Shown piece by piece: positions 12,568-23,348 of a stretch of DNA of 64,000 bases. The notes beneath the pieces are model-generated. The model worked only from the letters and a program-made list of their open reading frames with translations. It had not been told where the DNA came from and did no database searches. Both the position numbers and the translations under genes were made by a program. The number at the start of each line of letters is the position of its first letter. The first letter of the stretch is position 1. The stretch lies in the NCBI GenBank assembly GCA_038093515.1, contig JBBPSI010000013.1, forward strand, positions 186,001 to 250,000. Direction: 5' to 3'. This DNA comes from Butyriboletus loyo. Taxonomy: Eukaryota; Basidiomycota; Agaricomycetes; Boletales; Boletaceae.

Positions 12568-12801
12568 TCATCGGGCCAGTCCACGATACTAATCATGTAT
12601 GTATAAACGAGAGGTGACCAATAACTACTACGCATTATGAGATATTGTACTGTATGTACATAATTTAAAGACGATGCCCATCTGGTCCGGAAGCGAGATC
12701 TGCGAGGGCGGGCATCGATGTGTTATATGACAATGTTAGCTATCTGCCTACGGAAGATACACACGCATGCCCTCTATCACATCAACCGCAATCACTGGTA
12801 C

Positions 12802-13611
12802 TCAGGTAAGCAAGCTCGCTAGACGCCTCGCTGTTTCCCCGTCCATGTGACAGCGCTTGACTAATGCGCGGACCATCTTCTCGCCCTTTGGGGGATTCCT
12901 GCCGTGCAAAAAGCTCCCTAGACCTGCCAGTAGTTTTGCAAACCATGACTCTGGTTCCATTGAGAACTTTCGTTTGTTTTTCAACTGCGACAGGAGAAGG
13001 TTGTGCAACGTTTCTCTTGATTCGCCAGATTTTTCGTCTTCCTCGATCCCAGTGACGCATGCGTGCCCGATACAGTGAATGCCATACATCTTGATGTATT
13101 CCGCGTTCCTCACCCACCAGTCCTCCATTCTCACTTCCCTCTCCAGGTTGGTAACGACCAAAGCAATGGGGACCTCCTTGTTACACAGGACTTCATGGAA
13201 GAGCCGGTAATTGCTTTGAGCTGTTGCTGTGATCCTGCTGCCTCGTATACAGAACAGCAGAAGGTCAACCCCCCCTGCGTTGCACAGCTCACGGATGAGC
13301 ATATAAGCTTTTTCGATTGCAGAAAGATATCCGTTGATCCCCATCGTGGGTTCCTCGAGGCCGACGGTATCCCAGATTCTGACTTCGGCGCCTTTGAAGG
13401 GAAAGGTGTATTTAGTGGACTGTAGGGTGCAACCTTCGACGTCAGAGGAGACTTTGGCGACCGGCTCTCCTGCAAGGAGATTGATGACGGAACTTTTTCC
13501 GACACCCGTTTCCCCAAAGAGAACTATATTGAAAGCTTCTGAAGTATCCCATGGAATCGATGAATCCATCGCGCGGTTAGAACGAGGATGCTCACCGTCG
13601 GATGGGGACAT
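12802..13611 (-). CDS. AIG1-like GTPase 3, single G domain
   Basis: Intronless, 269 aa, on the minus strand. A 26-residue polar leader precedes FNIVLFGETGVGKSSVINLL (G1). G3 is DTVGLEEPTMG and G4 is VTNLERE, followed by EDWWVRN and the G5-like GHACVTG. The tail ends with LVKRCHMDGETARRLASLLT, matching the C-terminal motif of GTPases 1, 2 and 5. It is the nearest paralogue of GTPase 2 (9945-10694); the two are in opposite orientation with the monooxygenase relic between them. That fits an inverted duplication followed by decay of the intervening DNA, though this order of events is inference. All G motifs look intact. ATG at 13611 is the longest in-frame start; a start at residue 15 (MDSS) is also possible. 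Confidence 0.9.
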   Translation of the reverse strand: MSPSDGEHPRSNRAMDSSIPWDTSEAFNIVLFGETGVGKSSVINLLAGEPVAKVSSDVEGCTLQSTKYTFPFKGAEVRIWDTVGLEEPTMGINGYLSAIEKAYMLIRELCNAGGVDLLLFCIRGSRITATAQSNYRLFHEVLCNKEVPIALVVTNLEREVRMEDWWVRNAEYIKMYGIHCIGHACVTGIEEDEKSGESRETLHNLLLSQLKNKRKFSMEPESWFAKLLAGLGSFLHGRNPPKGEKMVRALVKRCHMDGETARRLASLLT

Positions 13612-15225
13612 TTACAATGCTAGTAACGGTTGATGACTGAGTCCGTATTCGTGAAAGACCTGAATAAACAGCAATTAGTTGAGTGCTTGTAAATGGTTTG
13701 GGTGGTAACAGGGTGGGTCGTCGCCCAGAAAATGAATCGAGCCACGAAGCAGTGTACAACTGGAGACCATGCTGAGCCCAGGAGTCAAAACGCTCATGGA
13801 CAGACTCGATCTGGACCAGTCCAACGTGGAGATGGGTGTACAGCATTACCAGTGCGTCATGCGCGAACATCATGAAAGTAGATCCACGCACTTGCGGGTC
13901 GTTGATCAAGCGATGCGTGGCTCGGAGGTGTGATGGCAAGCTAGTACTTCCGTGGTGACTCCAAGTACGCAGATTGATCCACCTGGTGGGTTTTTTGGGA
14001 GAATACACGACCTTTTCCATACTAGAAGAGCCATGGATTAACCAGCGCGTGGATTTCTAGGAATGGGATTCAAGACAATCAATAATGCGTACTAGCGCAC
14101 CAAGGTCAGCTGGTTCAATGGGCTGCCGAGGATCCGAACAATAAATAGCGCCAAGCGATAAGATTTACGAGATCGATACCGTTATGCGCTACTCGTCCTG
14201 CGCGACGCAAATATGATATCTCCACCCACGTTTGTCGTAGGATGCTGTTCTTTTCCCACAGCGGGCCTGTATCAAGGTGCAGACCGATGGGACGTCGTCA
14301 ATTCAGTTCTGATACTGGTTGGGGTCAAGAGCTCAGGCGCGTCGTCGACAGCAGGAAAGAAACGGTGGAGGCTAGGAAGCACTGAGTCGCTTTGTACGAG
14401 GGTTGTATGGGAGCATACAGCGACTGATGATCAAATTGCGAAGAATGATGGCGTACATAGGGGTTGATACCGATGGGAAGTGAGCGAACAATGTTTCCCC
14501 TGGATCTATCCTGAGATCCACTGCATGTCGATGGCAGTGTACATACCTTTGCGTTTTTGTCGAGCTAGGTGGTGGTACCTTGATGCTTGGGTAGTCCTGT
14601 GAGAAGATCAGCTAACTTTAAAAATCGAGTAGACCTGTCAGAAAAGTGCCTGTTTTCAGGGCGTTATCGTGATATGGGTGAACCGAGATAAGTGAGCGGC
14701 GGGGGCGGCGGCTGCCATCGAGGCCGACGTTGGATACGCCAAGAAGCGGAGGGGACTGGGCGGATATGATGATGAGGAAAGATGCCGACATGTTGCCGAT
14801 ACAGGAATGGAAGACATGCATGCTACACGTGTTGTTTTCCCCTTTCGGTGTGTGATCCGGGCAGGGACTGTGGTAGAAAACATGAGGCCTTGAGGCCCGG
14901 CCTGGCGCAGCTGCATGTGAAGGGCGTGCTTGGGGAGCGAAACAGCAGGCGGAGGACCACACCGGCTAAAGAGATGATGTTATTCGCGTCGGTGAGTACC
15001 AAGTTTATGCTCGGACGAACAGCGACCAAATGAGTGGGGGTTTGCACAGCCACACATCAAGCTCAAAAGGCAAGCACGCTCCCATCTCAGTTTCGCACGC
15101 CTCTCTGTCAGGCCATTCCTTCTCTTTTTCTCTCCTCTCCGACGACGGCAACGACGACGACAACGACCTCTATCACGACCCACGCCCCGTATTCACTCAC
15201 ATCCTACACGTCGCTCATCCTCGCG
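13612..15225. other. Long intergenic stretch, no gene seen
   Basis: 1.6 kb with only overlapping, domain-free frames. The last 200 bases are pyrimidine-rich with an (ACGACG)-like run near 15140-15165, as expected for the promoter and 5' leader of the ABC protein gene at 15226. Confidence 0.5.
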
Positions 15226-18200
15226 ATGGCGACGCGTCGGTCTCTACTGATCCGTATCGCCGCAGCCTCCCTCCCAGCTGCGGCTGCATCCCCGCTTGCA
15301 TCCGCTCTCTTCGGCCTGCGGGTCGCATCTCCCGCTGTCGTGTTCCTCGCAACCCTCTCTCTTCTCCCATCTAAGCCACTTTCTCCCCCATCTCCTTCCC
15401 CGATCACCCCCGTCGTCGTCCAGTCACGTCTCCCAAGAAAATCTCTTATCCTTGCTCTCCTCTCCCTCGCAGCCCTATCCTTTCTAGTCGACGGGCTTGC
15501 TTATGTAGCCCACGCTGTTCTCAATGGCGTATGGACACCCAGTACCGGTGTTGAACTCGCAGCCCTCCTCGGTCTCGTTGCCTATACTGCTCTCGCTGCC
15601 CTCGGGGCTTACAAGGACGTGAACAATGTCGAGATCTGGTCTCGCAAGCGTGTCAAAGTTGCCATCTTTGTTGCATTGGCGCTTGATATCGCCCAGGTAG
15701 TTCTCCTTGCCCTTTCTGTCACAACACGTGGTGAGTGCAAATGTACATCTTCGGGCACTGAATGCTTATTCTCACCTGCTACCTTCAGATCCGAGGCAGA
15801 TTTGTGACACCTCCAAGCTCTCAAAGTGCATCCCAGAGGCGCTCCACTTTTTCACTCCCCTCCTGCGTGCCATTCTTCTTCTTCCCCTCTTCTTTGTCAT
15901 CTTTTCTCCGCGCCTTGTCTATCTCCCTGTCGAGTCGCAACCTGAAACTACTGAGGCTGAAAGTGCACCCCTTGTTGGTCAATCAAGCATACTTCTCCAA
16001 GAGGACGGTAACGAAGCTGTTGCGGGGGTTGAGAGTAGCAAGTATGGTACCTTTACTGCACACGGACAGCCCCAGTCGAACACTGTAACAATGCTCCCAG
16101 AGGTAAGCTAATGTCCCTCTTGCATCGGCATAAGTGCGCATCTGAATCATTGTTTGGTCAAGTCCGAGTCGTCATTGGCTATCTTATGGCGATTGGGTCC
16201 TTACGTCCTTCCTGCCAAGAGTCTCATCGTGAGTTTCGATGGCTTGATCTATTTTGATCTGATAGACCATTTCATCAGTTGTCAATCGCATTGCTTCATG
16301 TTTTGATCCGAGCCATTACCCTTTTTCTTCCGCTTTCCCTTGGTGCCACCCTCAATGCATTCCTCCCTTCATCATCTGCCCCACTCCCGACCCCCTTTGG
16401 CACCTCCCCGTACACATATATCTTCGTGTTCGCTTTGCTGCAGTTCCTAATCTCTGATGGTGGTATTCCGAACCTCACCAAAATTCTGGTTTCTCGCCTT
16501 GGTGCTGGTGCTGACGATACTCTGTCATCTCACTATACCGACCACGTACTCGGTCTCTCCCTGGGCTCCAGCAAAGCCACGGCTCCGGAGGATCTGCATA
16601 CTACGACCAGCGGTGCAATCACAAAGGTTCTGCATGCTTTTTTGGTCCTCTCAGCTGCGATCGACGATGGCTCAATTGGTGCGGTTGTGCTTGGGGTACT
16701 CTTCGGTTGGGAGTTTGGTCTCGCCGTCTTGATTGCATTGGGTATATGTGGTATGTTTCTTTGGCGTTCATGGATCTGGCCATAATCTCATCAAGTTTAA
16801 TAGGATATATCCATTGCCTTGCTTCTCGCCCCTTGATTTCCTGTCCTTGCCCGGCGAAGGTTTCCGTTTTTGCGTTTGTCCAGGCTCTCCTTGCTTCTAG
16901 TGCACTCTTGCTTGGTAGTTTATACATCGCGAGGGGTGTCACGGAAGGTATCTGGAGCGCTGGCGCCTGGGCTGCATGGGTGTGGTATTGGGGTATCCTC
17001 TTCCTCCCTCTCACTTGGGTTCCTTCACTGCGAGCCGCTACAAGCGATGTGAGATCTATCTTCAAGGCACTCGACAAACCTGTAGGGGTTATTCATGGCA
17101 AGAGTTCCATCGATGGAACTGGTGGTATCGAAGTCAAGTTTGGTATGTTTATCTAGCCTACTGGGGTCCACTTCTGCTAATCCATGCACATTAGGCAACG
17201 TGTCTCTCACGTATCCTTATACTGATACACAAGAGCCCGTTCCTGCACTCACTAATGTTTCATTCGTGCTTCCAGCTCCTTCCGTTACTGCTATTGTCAC
17301 TGCTCCCGGATCTATAAAATCAAGCATCTTGAAGGCCCTTTACCGCCTTCATGACGTTGACTCTGGTTCCATCTACCTTAACGGTATCCCTATTCATTCT
17401 CTTTCGCTTGCCTCGCTTCGATCTCTCGTCGCCGTTGTCCCTGATATCTGTTCCGAGGGCCGCTCAAAGGCTATTTCGCGTGCTTTGGAAAAGGGTGCCA
17501 AGGTCGTCCTCGTCGAGGGTCCTTTGGAGCGTGCATTCATTGGTGACAGGACCGTAGTTTGGGAAGTTGGAACGAGTGGGCTTGATGGTGTCGACAGTGT
17601 GGATCAGTGAGTTAATGAGAGTGTCATTCTTTAACGACGACTTACCAACCTTGACAGGATTTTGGTCCTTCAAGATGGTCAACTTGTTGAATCTGGGCCC
17701 TTTGAAGAACTTGTGCGAGTAAATGGCTTGTTTGCGTCGTTGTGGGCCGATCATGTCGGCGTCGGTGCTCCTGTTCCCGGCTCTTCATCTGCAACGGCGT
17801 CCGGTGTTGCGGAAGGATATGACACCTCGATCACCAATGTCCAACCTGTTGACGACGAAATTGGCGAGATCCCTGCTGCAGAGGCGTTTATTTCGGGCTC
17901 GCCACGTGCCATAACTGCATCTATTCGTGCTGCTTCAATCCGTGCGCCGTCAATCAAACCTACCACCAGTACCAGAGCAGAGAGTGTTGCGCCATCTGTA
18001 CCAACCAAAGACTTTCTGGCTCCTGGCACCTTACATTCTGCATCAGGAGATCCGGAACCAATCGCTTTCCCTACATCAGATGTTGCTACATCGGTTGCGT
18101 TCCCAGCATCCTCGCCGCCGGCGCCTGTCGCGTTCCCCAAGACTGATGACTCGCGGTCCATTGACAGTGGTTCACAGGCCCATTTCCGCCTCCCTACGTC

Positions 18201-18696
18201 TATTACATTTGATACAACTTCTACACCCCCACGAGTGTCGACGCCGGATCCCACGGGCGTTTCTGCTTCATCCTCCAGCCCCGACGCGGAAGGCAAGAGA
18301 AGACGAATCTCATCGCAGAATTTCTCACGATTGGCTAGGAGAATTTCTCTTTCAACGCCTAAAAAGGGAGCAGGGATAGGTATCCCAGGCATTGCTGGCA
18401 TCGCCGGCGTGTTGAGGCGGGACACAAGCACAAAGTCTGCGGACAAAGGCACTGGGGAGAACGGTCCGAGGGAAAGCACGGACGCCGCTGGTGGAAGTTC
18501 AAGCGCGCCTGCAACCGCACGCAATTCAGGGGAGATAAGTGTGGAGCGGAGCGAGAAGGACAAGGAGCGAGAGGAAAAGAAGCGTAAGAGAAAGAGTTTC
18601 ATGGAGGTGGTTGGTGCGCGACGGGGTGACGGTGCAGTCGCGACACCGCTGACGACGGACACCGAGCCGCAAGGTCCTAGCGCTGGTGATACTTGA
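15226..18696 (+). CDS. HMT1/ABCB6-like ABC half-transporter with degenerate ATPase domain
   Basis: Exons 15226-15730, 15789-16102, 16163-16228, 16279-16750, 16804-17142, 17195-17606 and 17658-18696 join in phase to 1048 aa. The N-terminus has about five hydrophobic segments before a polar linker, the layout of HMT1-type half-transporters, followed by an exporter-like membrane region. The nucleotide-binding domain (about 565-740) starts normally (PALTNVSFVLP) and ends normally (ILVLQDGQLVESGPFEELV). But the Walker A position reads TAPGSIKSS, the Q-loop region is VVPDI without Gln, and the stretch holding the LSGGQ signature, Walker B and its catalytic Glu is replaced by a short link. The intracellular helices between the last membrane spans also seem shortened. 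The C-terminal 300 residues are Ser/Ala-rich and basic. It cannot work as a normal ATPase; a scaffold or regulatory role is one possibility, slow decay another. Confidence 0.8.
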
Positions 18697-19426
18697 AGGT
18701 GCAGATGGAGTAAAGGCTTTCTTTTTCTTTTGTGTGATCTTATTTCTTTCACTTCTCTCTGTTCCTTCTCGTGTCTGTTTTTCCTGTTGCGCAGTTACCG
18801 TCTGTTCTATCCCACGTCGAAACCATCGTATCGTGGATCTTCATTTTGTTCCCATTCCTCATTCAAGCATATCTGCAACGATCTATCTCCGTTTCCCGAA
18901 TCATCCTCACCAGCGAGCACCGAATAGTTTTATAGTCACCTTAAGCAGTTTAGTTAGCTTACGACCACTCCACGCCCCAATCATGACTGGCTTTGTCGTT
19001 CATAAAGCGGAAGAGAATCCGACGGAAATGAACAAGTGGACCAAAGGGGGAAGTGTGTAGCGCTGCTCTCGGAGTGGGCCACGGCGTTGGATCATTTTGA
19101 AATTGATAACAAGGTAGCACGATGGGGAGTTGAAGTCGGTCGACGTTCTCTGCAGTCCGATTCAGGTGGTGCTCGAGAAGGACCAGTGGAGTCTAGATCA
19201 TGCCGACCATTTAGAGTTCAGACCGGAGTTTCAACTTCCAGGGGGACGAATTATAAAGAGGGGCATCTCAGAACCCCATTTCATTCTATCCCTCTCTCGC
19301 ACGTCCACGTCCCCTGTGTTCAGTGTTTCCGGGTCTCGGTTGCGTTCCGCTTCCTGTACGATTTCAAACCGAATCTAGTGTATTGTCAGTGGTCTGCCGT
19401 CACCTTCTCGTCTCGATCGCATCATC
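18697..19426. other. Intergenic and 5' region of RNA-binding gene A
   Basis: No supported gene. A T/C-rich tract just after 18715 is probably the 3' UTR of the ABC gene. The stretch ends with the TATA element and leader of the RRM gene at 19427. Confidence 0.45.
19252..19258 (+). promoter_or_regulatory. TATA-like element of RRM gene A
   Basis: TATAAAG about 170 bp upstream of the ATG at 19427, followed by a pyrimidine-rich leader. The paralogous gene B has a comparable TATAAG upstream of its start. Confidence 0.4.
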
Positions 19427-20339
19427 ATGTCCTCCAAAATCTACGTTGGGTCAGTCTGCCTTCGCACTGAGTACATCTACCTCGAGCTTCTTCCTTTGGT
19501 GGAAGGAAGCAAAACTGATTCATTGGCTTTGTTCCCGTTCTCGCGTCTGTAGAAATTTGAGTTGGAATACAACCGATGACGCTTTGCGACAAGTCAGTGT
19601 TCAGTGCTGATGATAGCAGGGATCAGAAAATGGCCCTTTGCTATGTTGTCTTGCTTGTCTCCGAATGCATCTTTCTTACGCCTCCTTACTTTGCATGGCT
19701 CTGTTCCCACTTGCTGCTGTTGCTGCCGCATTTACGCATCAACAATGTCAAAAATTAGGCTTTTTCTCCCTTTGGACAAGTGCTCGATGTGCGCGTCGTT
19801 TTCTATCTTGTCATCAGAAAGCTTATTCGCTGTAACGTGTCGTCAATCGCGCCGATCTCTGCCTGACCCAGAGTATTGTCATGCGCGATCGTGATACCGG
19901 TCGTTCGCGTGGTTTCGGGTTTGTTACCTATGGCACCACAGACGAAGCCAACGCTGCTATAACAGCGCTCAACGAGCACGAGCTCGATGGCAGGAGGGTC
20001 AAAGTAAACATGGCTAACGCCCGTGGCGGTGGTGGAGGCGCGGGCTTTAGTGCTCCTCCCCCTAGTGGTTATGGCGGAGGTTACGGTGGTGAGTTTCTGA
20101 ACGGGGTTGGTGTGTTTTGGTATGCTTACATTGCAATTAGGTGGTGGATATTCTGGCGGCCAGGGTTACCCAGGATATGGTGGAGCCTTCGGTGGTCAAA
20201 GTTTGTCTCCTTGTGTCATCACTACGAACGTACTAACGCTTTGACAGGCGGTACTTTTGGTGGCTACGGTGCCCAACAAGGGTACCAGGGCGGATATCCA
20301 GGGTACCAGCAACAGACTGGGAGCGGATACGGCTACTAA
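19427..20339 (+). CDS. Glycine-rich RRM RNA-binding protein A
   Basis: Six exons (19427-19449, 19553-19592, 19759-19788, 19872-20088, 20141-20200, 20248-20339) give 153 aa. One RRM fills the first 80 residues: RNP2 is KIYVGNLSW, split by intron 1, and RNP1 is RGFGFVTY in exon 4. A Gly/Tyr/Gln-rich tail follows, ending GSGYGY. This is the small cold-inducible/GRP type, single-stranded RNA binders acting as chaperones in nucleus and cytoplasm. The first three exons are only 23, 40 and 30 nt, exactly as in gene B on the opposite strand, so the two are duplicates. The tail differs: here it has proline and glutamine and two extra introns. Assignment to the family is secure. Confidence 0.9.
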
Positions 20340-21113
20340 ATCCGGTATGTAAAACCTCGTATCTGACCTGTTCGTGTCTTGATCCTATGGGACTTTCAGT
20401 CGACGGCAGTCTATCCTTTCTGCTCTTTTCCTTTTTTAAATCCAATCCATCCCTTTCTCCGTTGCTTGCCATCCTGTCATTTGGCTTTTCCCAACCACAA
20501 GGTAGTGCTATGCTCATGCAGTTTGTAAATGTAAGAAGAAACAGTCGCATGCAATCGTAGTCCTGATTTCCTTCTTCTTGGTACTTCTTTTTCCTCCTGT
20601 ACTTTTCCTTCAGTACTCTTTCGTGTATTACTGAAACGACATGCTTATTTCCTCCGTCCACGTGTCATGGAAGTATCCAGCCCATCAGTGAAACGGTTGG
20701 TGGTCAGAACCAACGGCTAGCAGTGCCACCATCGGGAAACCAGAAACTGTTTTACTGACTAGGTGTGGGTCGGCAGGACCCGGTTTGCCGCCTGGTGACC
20801 TTGCTTGCAATTTTGATTCACAACTCTGCTTTCGGTATTATCAGTCACCCTTGCTCATTAGTAACGTCTTATGCCACGTGACGTGATTGCGCCCTTTCAA
20901 TGACCGTTTGAGATATTCAGAGGTTTGGGGCCACAGCAGAGAAATCACTGGTCATTCTGACGCAATCGAGCACAATACCGGACGCAAACCACCATGGAAT
21001 GTACACAAGAGGCACACAGCTACAGACATCGACATCATCAACAAGTACCAAAATTGACCGGCGTGATGTACAGAAATTGAGAGGATCCGTTATCGGGAGG
21101 CAGCGAGGGTTGA
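20340..21113. other. Region between two convergent RRM genes
   Basis: Contains the 3' UTRs of RRM genes A and B and the TIR element at 20685-20758. No further gene is supported. Confidence 0.45.
20685..20758 (-). mobile_element. Small TIR element (MITE-like), copy 2
   Basis: About 74 bp with ends TCAGTGAAAC and GTTTTACTGA, which are imperfect inverted repeats of each other. Reverse-complemented, it aligns with the 12473 copy over both ends and over a roughly 40-bp block with about five mismatches. It lies in the short gap between the convergent RRM genes. No coding capacity. Confidence 0.5.
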
Positions 21114-21794
21114 TCACCAACCACCACCTCCGCCCCCATTGTATCCACCACCTCCGCCACGGCTGCTGTAACCGCCGCCGCCGCCGTAACCGCCACCACC
21201 TCCACCACCGCCGTAACCACCGCCGCCACCACCTCCACCGGAGGGCTTAGCGTTCGCTAGATTAACCCTGATACGTCTACCATCAAGATCTTGCTCGTTC
21301 AGTGCATCAATAGCAGCCTGAGCCTCCTCTTCAGAGCTGAAAGTGACGAAGCCAAAGCCACGAGAACGACCGGTTTCCCGATCTTTCATCACAATGGACT
21401 GTTTGAATGGACGCAGCGACAACATCATGATCGATCAGATGTGTTATTTTTGAGGAGCCATGCATGAAGATGATTTTAGCAAAACAATTCAGAGAGGGAA
21501 TCTCAACCCATCGTCGTGCGATGACAGGGAGAGTCCGTTACAAGATCGCGCACATCTGTGACTCGGCCATGCTGAGAAAACGCCTATGTATTTATTTATT
21601 TTCAGAGAGGCAGTGAAGATCAACGTCTTTGAGCTAACGAGGGTGAGCGAGACCGCAAGAGAGTACCGACCTCTCTGAGTGTGTCGTCTGTCGAGTGCCA
21701 ACTTAAATTACTGGGGCAATGGATGAGTGAATGAATCATGATCGGGATCGCCCAGCGATGTGTCTGCTCACCCAACATATACTTTTGCAGACAT
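21114..21794 (-). CDS. Glycine-rich RRM RNA-binding protein B
   Basis: Minus-strand gene, exons 21772-21794, 21671-21710, 21554-21583 and 21114-21398, 125 aa. RNP2 is KVYVGNLSW, again cut by intron 1 after VG, and RNP1 is RGFGFVTF. The tail is nearly pure glycine with scattered Tyr and Arg, ending GGGGGW. Exon sizes 23, 40 and 30 are identical to gene A, and the exon 4 acceptor sits at the same Ser-Ile-Val codons. The two genes are therefore a tail-to-tail duplicate pair. Gene B keeps a simple uninterrupted Gly tail, whereas gene A's tail is interrupted by introns. Role as for gene A: an RNA chaperone, probably stress-responsive; regulation not visible beyond a TATA element. Confidence 0.9.
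21120..21240 (-). repeat. GGN-type repeat coding the glycine tail
   Basis: Low-complexity GGC/GGT/GGA-rich tract on the minus strand, read on the plus strand as repeated CCGCC/CCACC blocks. It encodes the Gly-rich tail of RRM protein B and is prone to slippage. Confidence 0.7.
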
Positions 21795-22419
21795 GGTTGG
21801 AGAAGGTTGGAAAAGAGCGATGCTGGGTCCCACGTAAGGTTTGACTGGGTTCTTATAGTAGATTTTTCAGACTCCCCTGCCTGCATTTGGGCAGGCCAAA
21901 ACGTGGTCGGAACTCGGCACGCCTGCTCAAGAAGCAAACGGACGGCGTCGCAAGATGTACGATTTCGCTCTTATCTACTGTTCCTATCCCGGCCGTTTTC
22001 GTTTGATGCAATCAAACCAAAGCTTGCGTTATCGATGTACCCTTGGACTCAGTTCCCTCTTTCTGTGACGATGGACGCCCATGTTGGCCCCAACATCCGG
22101 AACATGCGGTAGCCTCGAGGCTTTTTAGTTTGATGAAACTCAATGGGCGAATTCATGAACGCTTCCTGCAACGCTCCAGACGCGTTGCATCAGATTCTCA
22201 TCGCCGTTCAAACGGCCCCATTCTCTTCACGCATCCACAGGATCGACTCCTTCACATTTCTGGAACGAGGAGACAACCAATTCATTTTAAGCGCCGCATG
22301 CCAAATCCATTCCTCCAGGGCATTACACCGAAGGGCCAGTGTTTCAGACCTCTTTAACCGATGCTGTAGACCTGAATCTGGTCTATTCGCGGGTGTGTTC
22401 AATCCCGTCTCGAGATACT
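21795..22419. other. Intergenic between RRM gene B and GTPase 4
   Basis: Divergent promoter region. One strand carries the TATAAG of RRM gene B; the other must hold the promoter of GTPase 4. A long plus-strand frame here has no domain and overlaps GTPase 4 in another frame. Confidence 0.45.
21852..21857 (-). promoter_or_regulatory. TATA-like element of RRM gene B
   Basis: TATAAG on the minus strand about 60 bp upstream of the ATG at 21794. Confidence 0.4.
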
Positions 22420-23175
22420 ATGTTTCCTTATTGTTTGGGCCCTTTCCGTTTCTTCAAGCGTCGCAAGTCAACCGCTCGACAAGGGTAAGCAGCAGATACG
22501 TCCTGAGGGCCATGAACAACTCAAGTTGGGGGAGACAGGGATTCCCGAAATATCGTCGTTCTCGGATCCCTTGGCGTCGGGAAAAGCTCGCTCGTGAACC
22601 TGCTTATCGGGAGGGCTGTCGCTCCAGTGAGCAACGCCATTGGCGTTGCTCATCCAGCCATCGTGGAATATCCAACCTCTCTCAGCGAAATTTCGGCAGA
22701 CACCTCTTCGCATCTCCATCTCCATCCATCCTCTTCCGATCTTACTCTCAGATTTTACGACACGCTTGGGTTGGAACGTCGTCCGTCACCTTGGGGTGCG
22801 ATCAAGGCGCGTTTGAAGCGCGGTGGCGGGGTCGATGTCGTCGTGTACTGCATGCAGCGTGGGCGGCTGTCAAGCGAGCAGGCAGAGCACCTGCGCACCA
22901 TCTGGAAGACGTTCTGTCGCGGAGGCGTTCCTTTGGTGCTGGTTGTCATTGGTGTTGAGTATCGTCGTGGATCCGCTGAGAAGTGGTGGGAGGCGAACGG
23001 AGAGGATCTAAAAGGCGTTGTTCAGGAAGTCGGGTTTGTTGATCACATATGTCTGAATGCTTGGGCCCCGGCTCACCCATCCTGGAAACACCAGGGCGTG
23101 AGTTACGAGGAAACACAGAGGCTTATTCGCGACCTGGTGATACGCCACTGCAAAAGTCTACATTATGTTTCGTGA
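22420..23175 (+). CDS. AIG1-like GTPase 4, divergent and short
   Basis: Exons 22420-22484 and 22539-23175 (54-bp intron) give 233 aa. The intron is needed because the frame upstream of the P-loop is closed. The spliced protein begins with a basic, aromatic leader (about 20 residues) running straight into RNIVVLGSLGVGKSSLVNLL, a good G1. G3 is YDTLGLE. The G4 position reads VVIGVEYR, without the Thr/Asn-His-Leu-Glu seen in the other members, so guanine specificity may be weakened. EKWWEANGED follows. It stops soon after the G5 region and lacks the C-terminal RC-x-L motif of the other four. Switch I is also unusual and lengthened. It may be a degenerating or specialised copy. Confidence 0.75.
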
Positions 23176-23348
23176 CTGATTCAGTGTATGCATGTACTAT
23201 ACTGTTACATAGCTGGATGTTATTCGTGCTATTCATTAGAAAATACGATGCAATTCGGACTCGTCGTCCATGGGAAGTTGGAATCAGCCCAGGGACCTAC
23301 GTCTGCTGGTAAGCTATGCACTGGCGGTATAAGATCTATCCACTGACC

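Noticed and set aside
22143..22958. 271-codon plus-strand frame
   Set aside because: It overlaps GTPase 4 in another frame and has no domain; GTPase 4 has clear G motifs.
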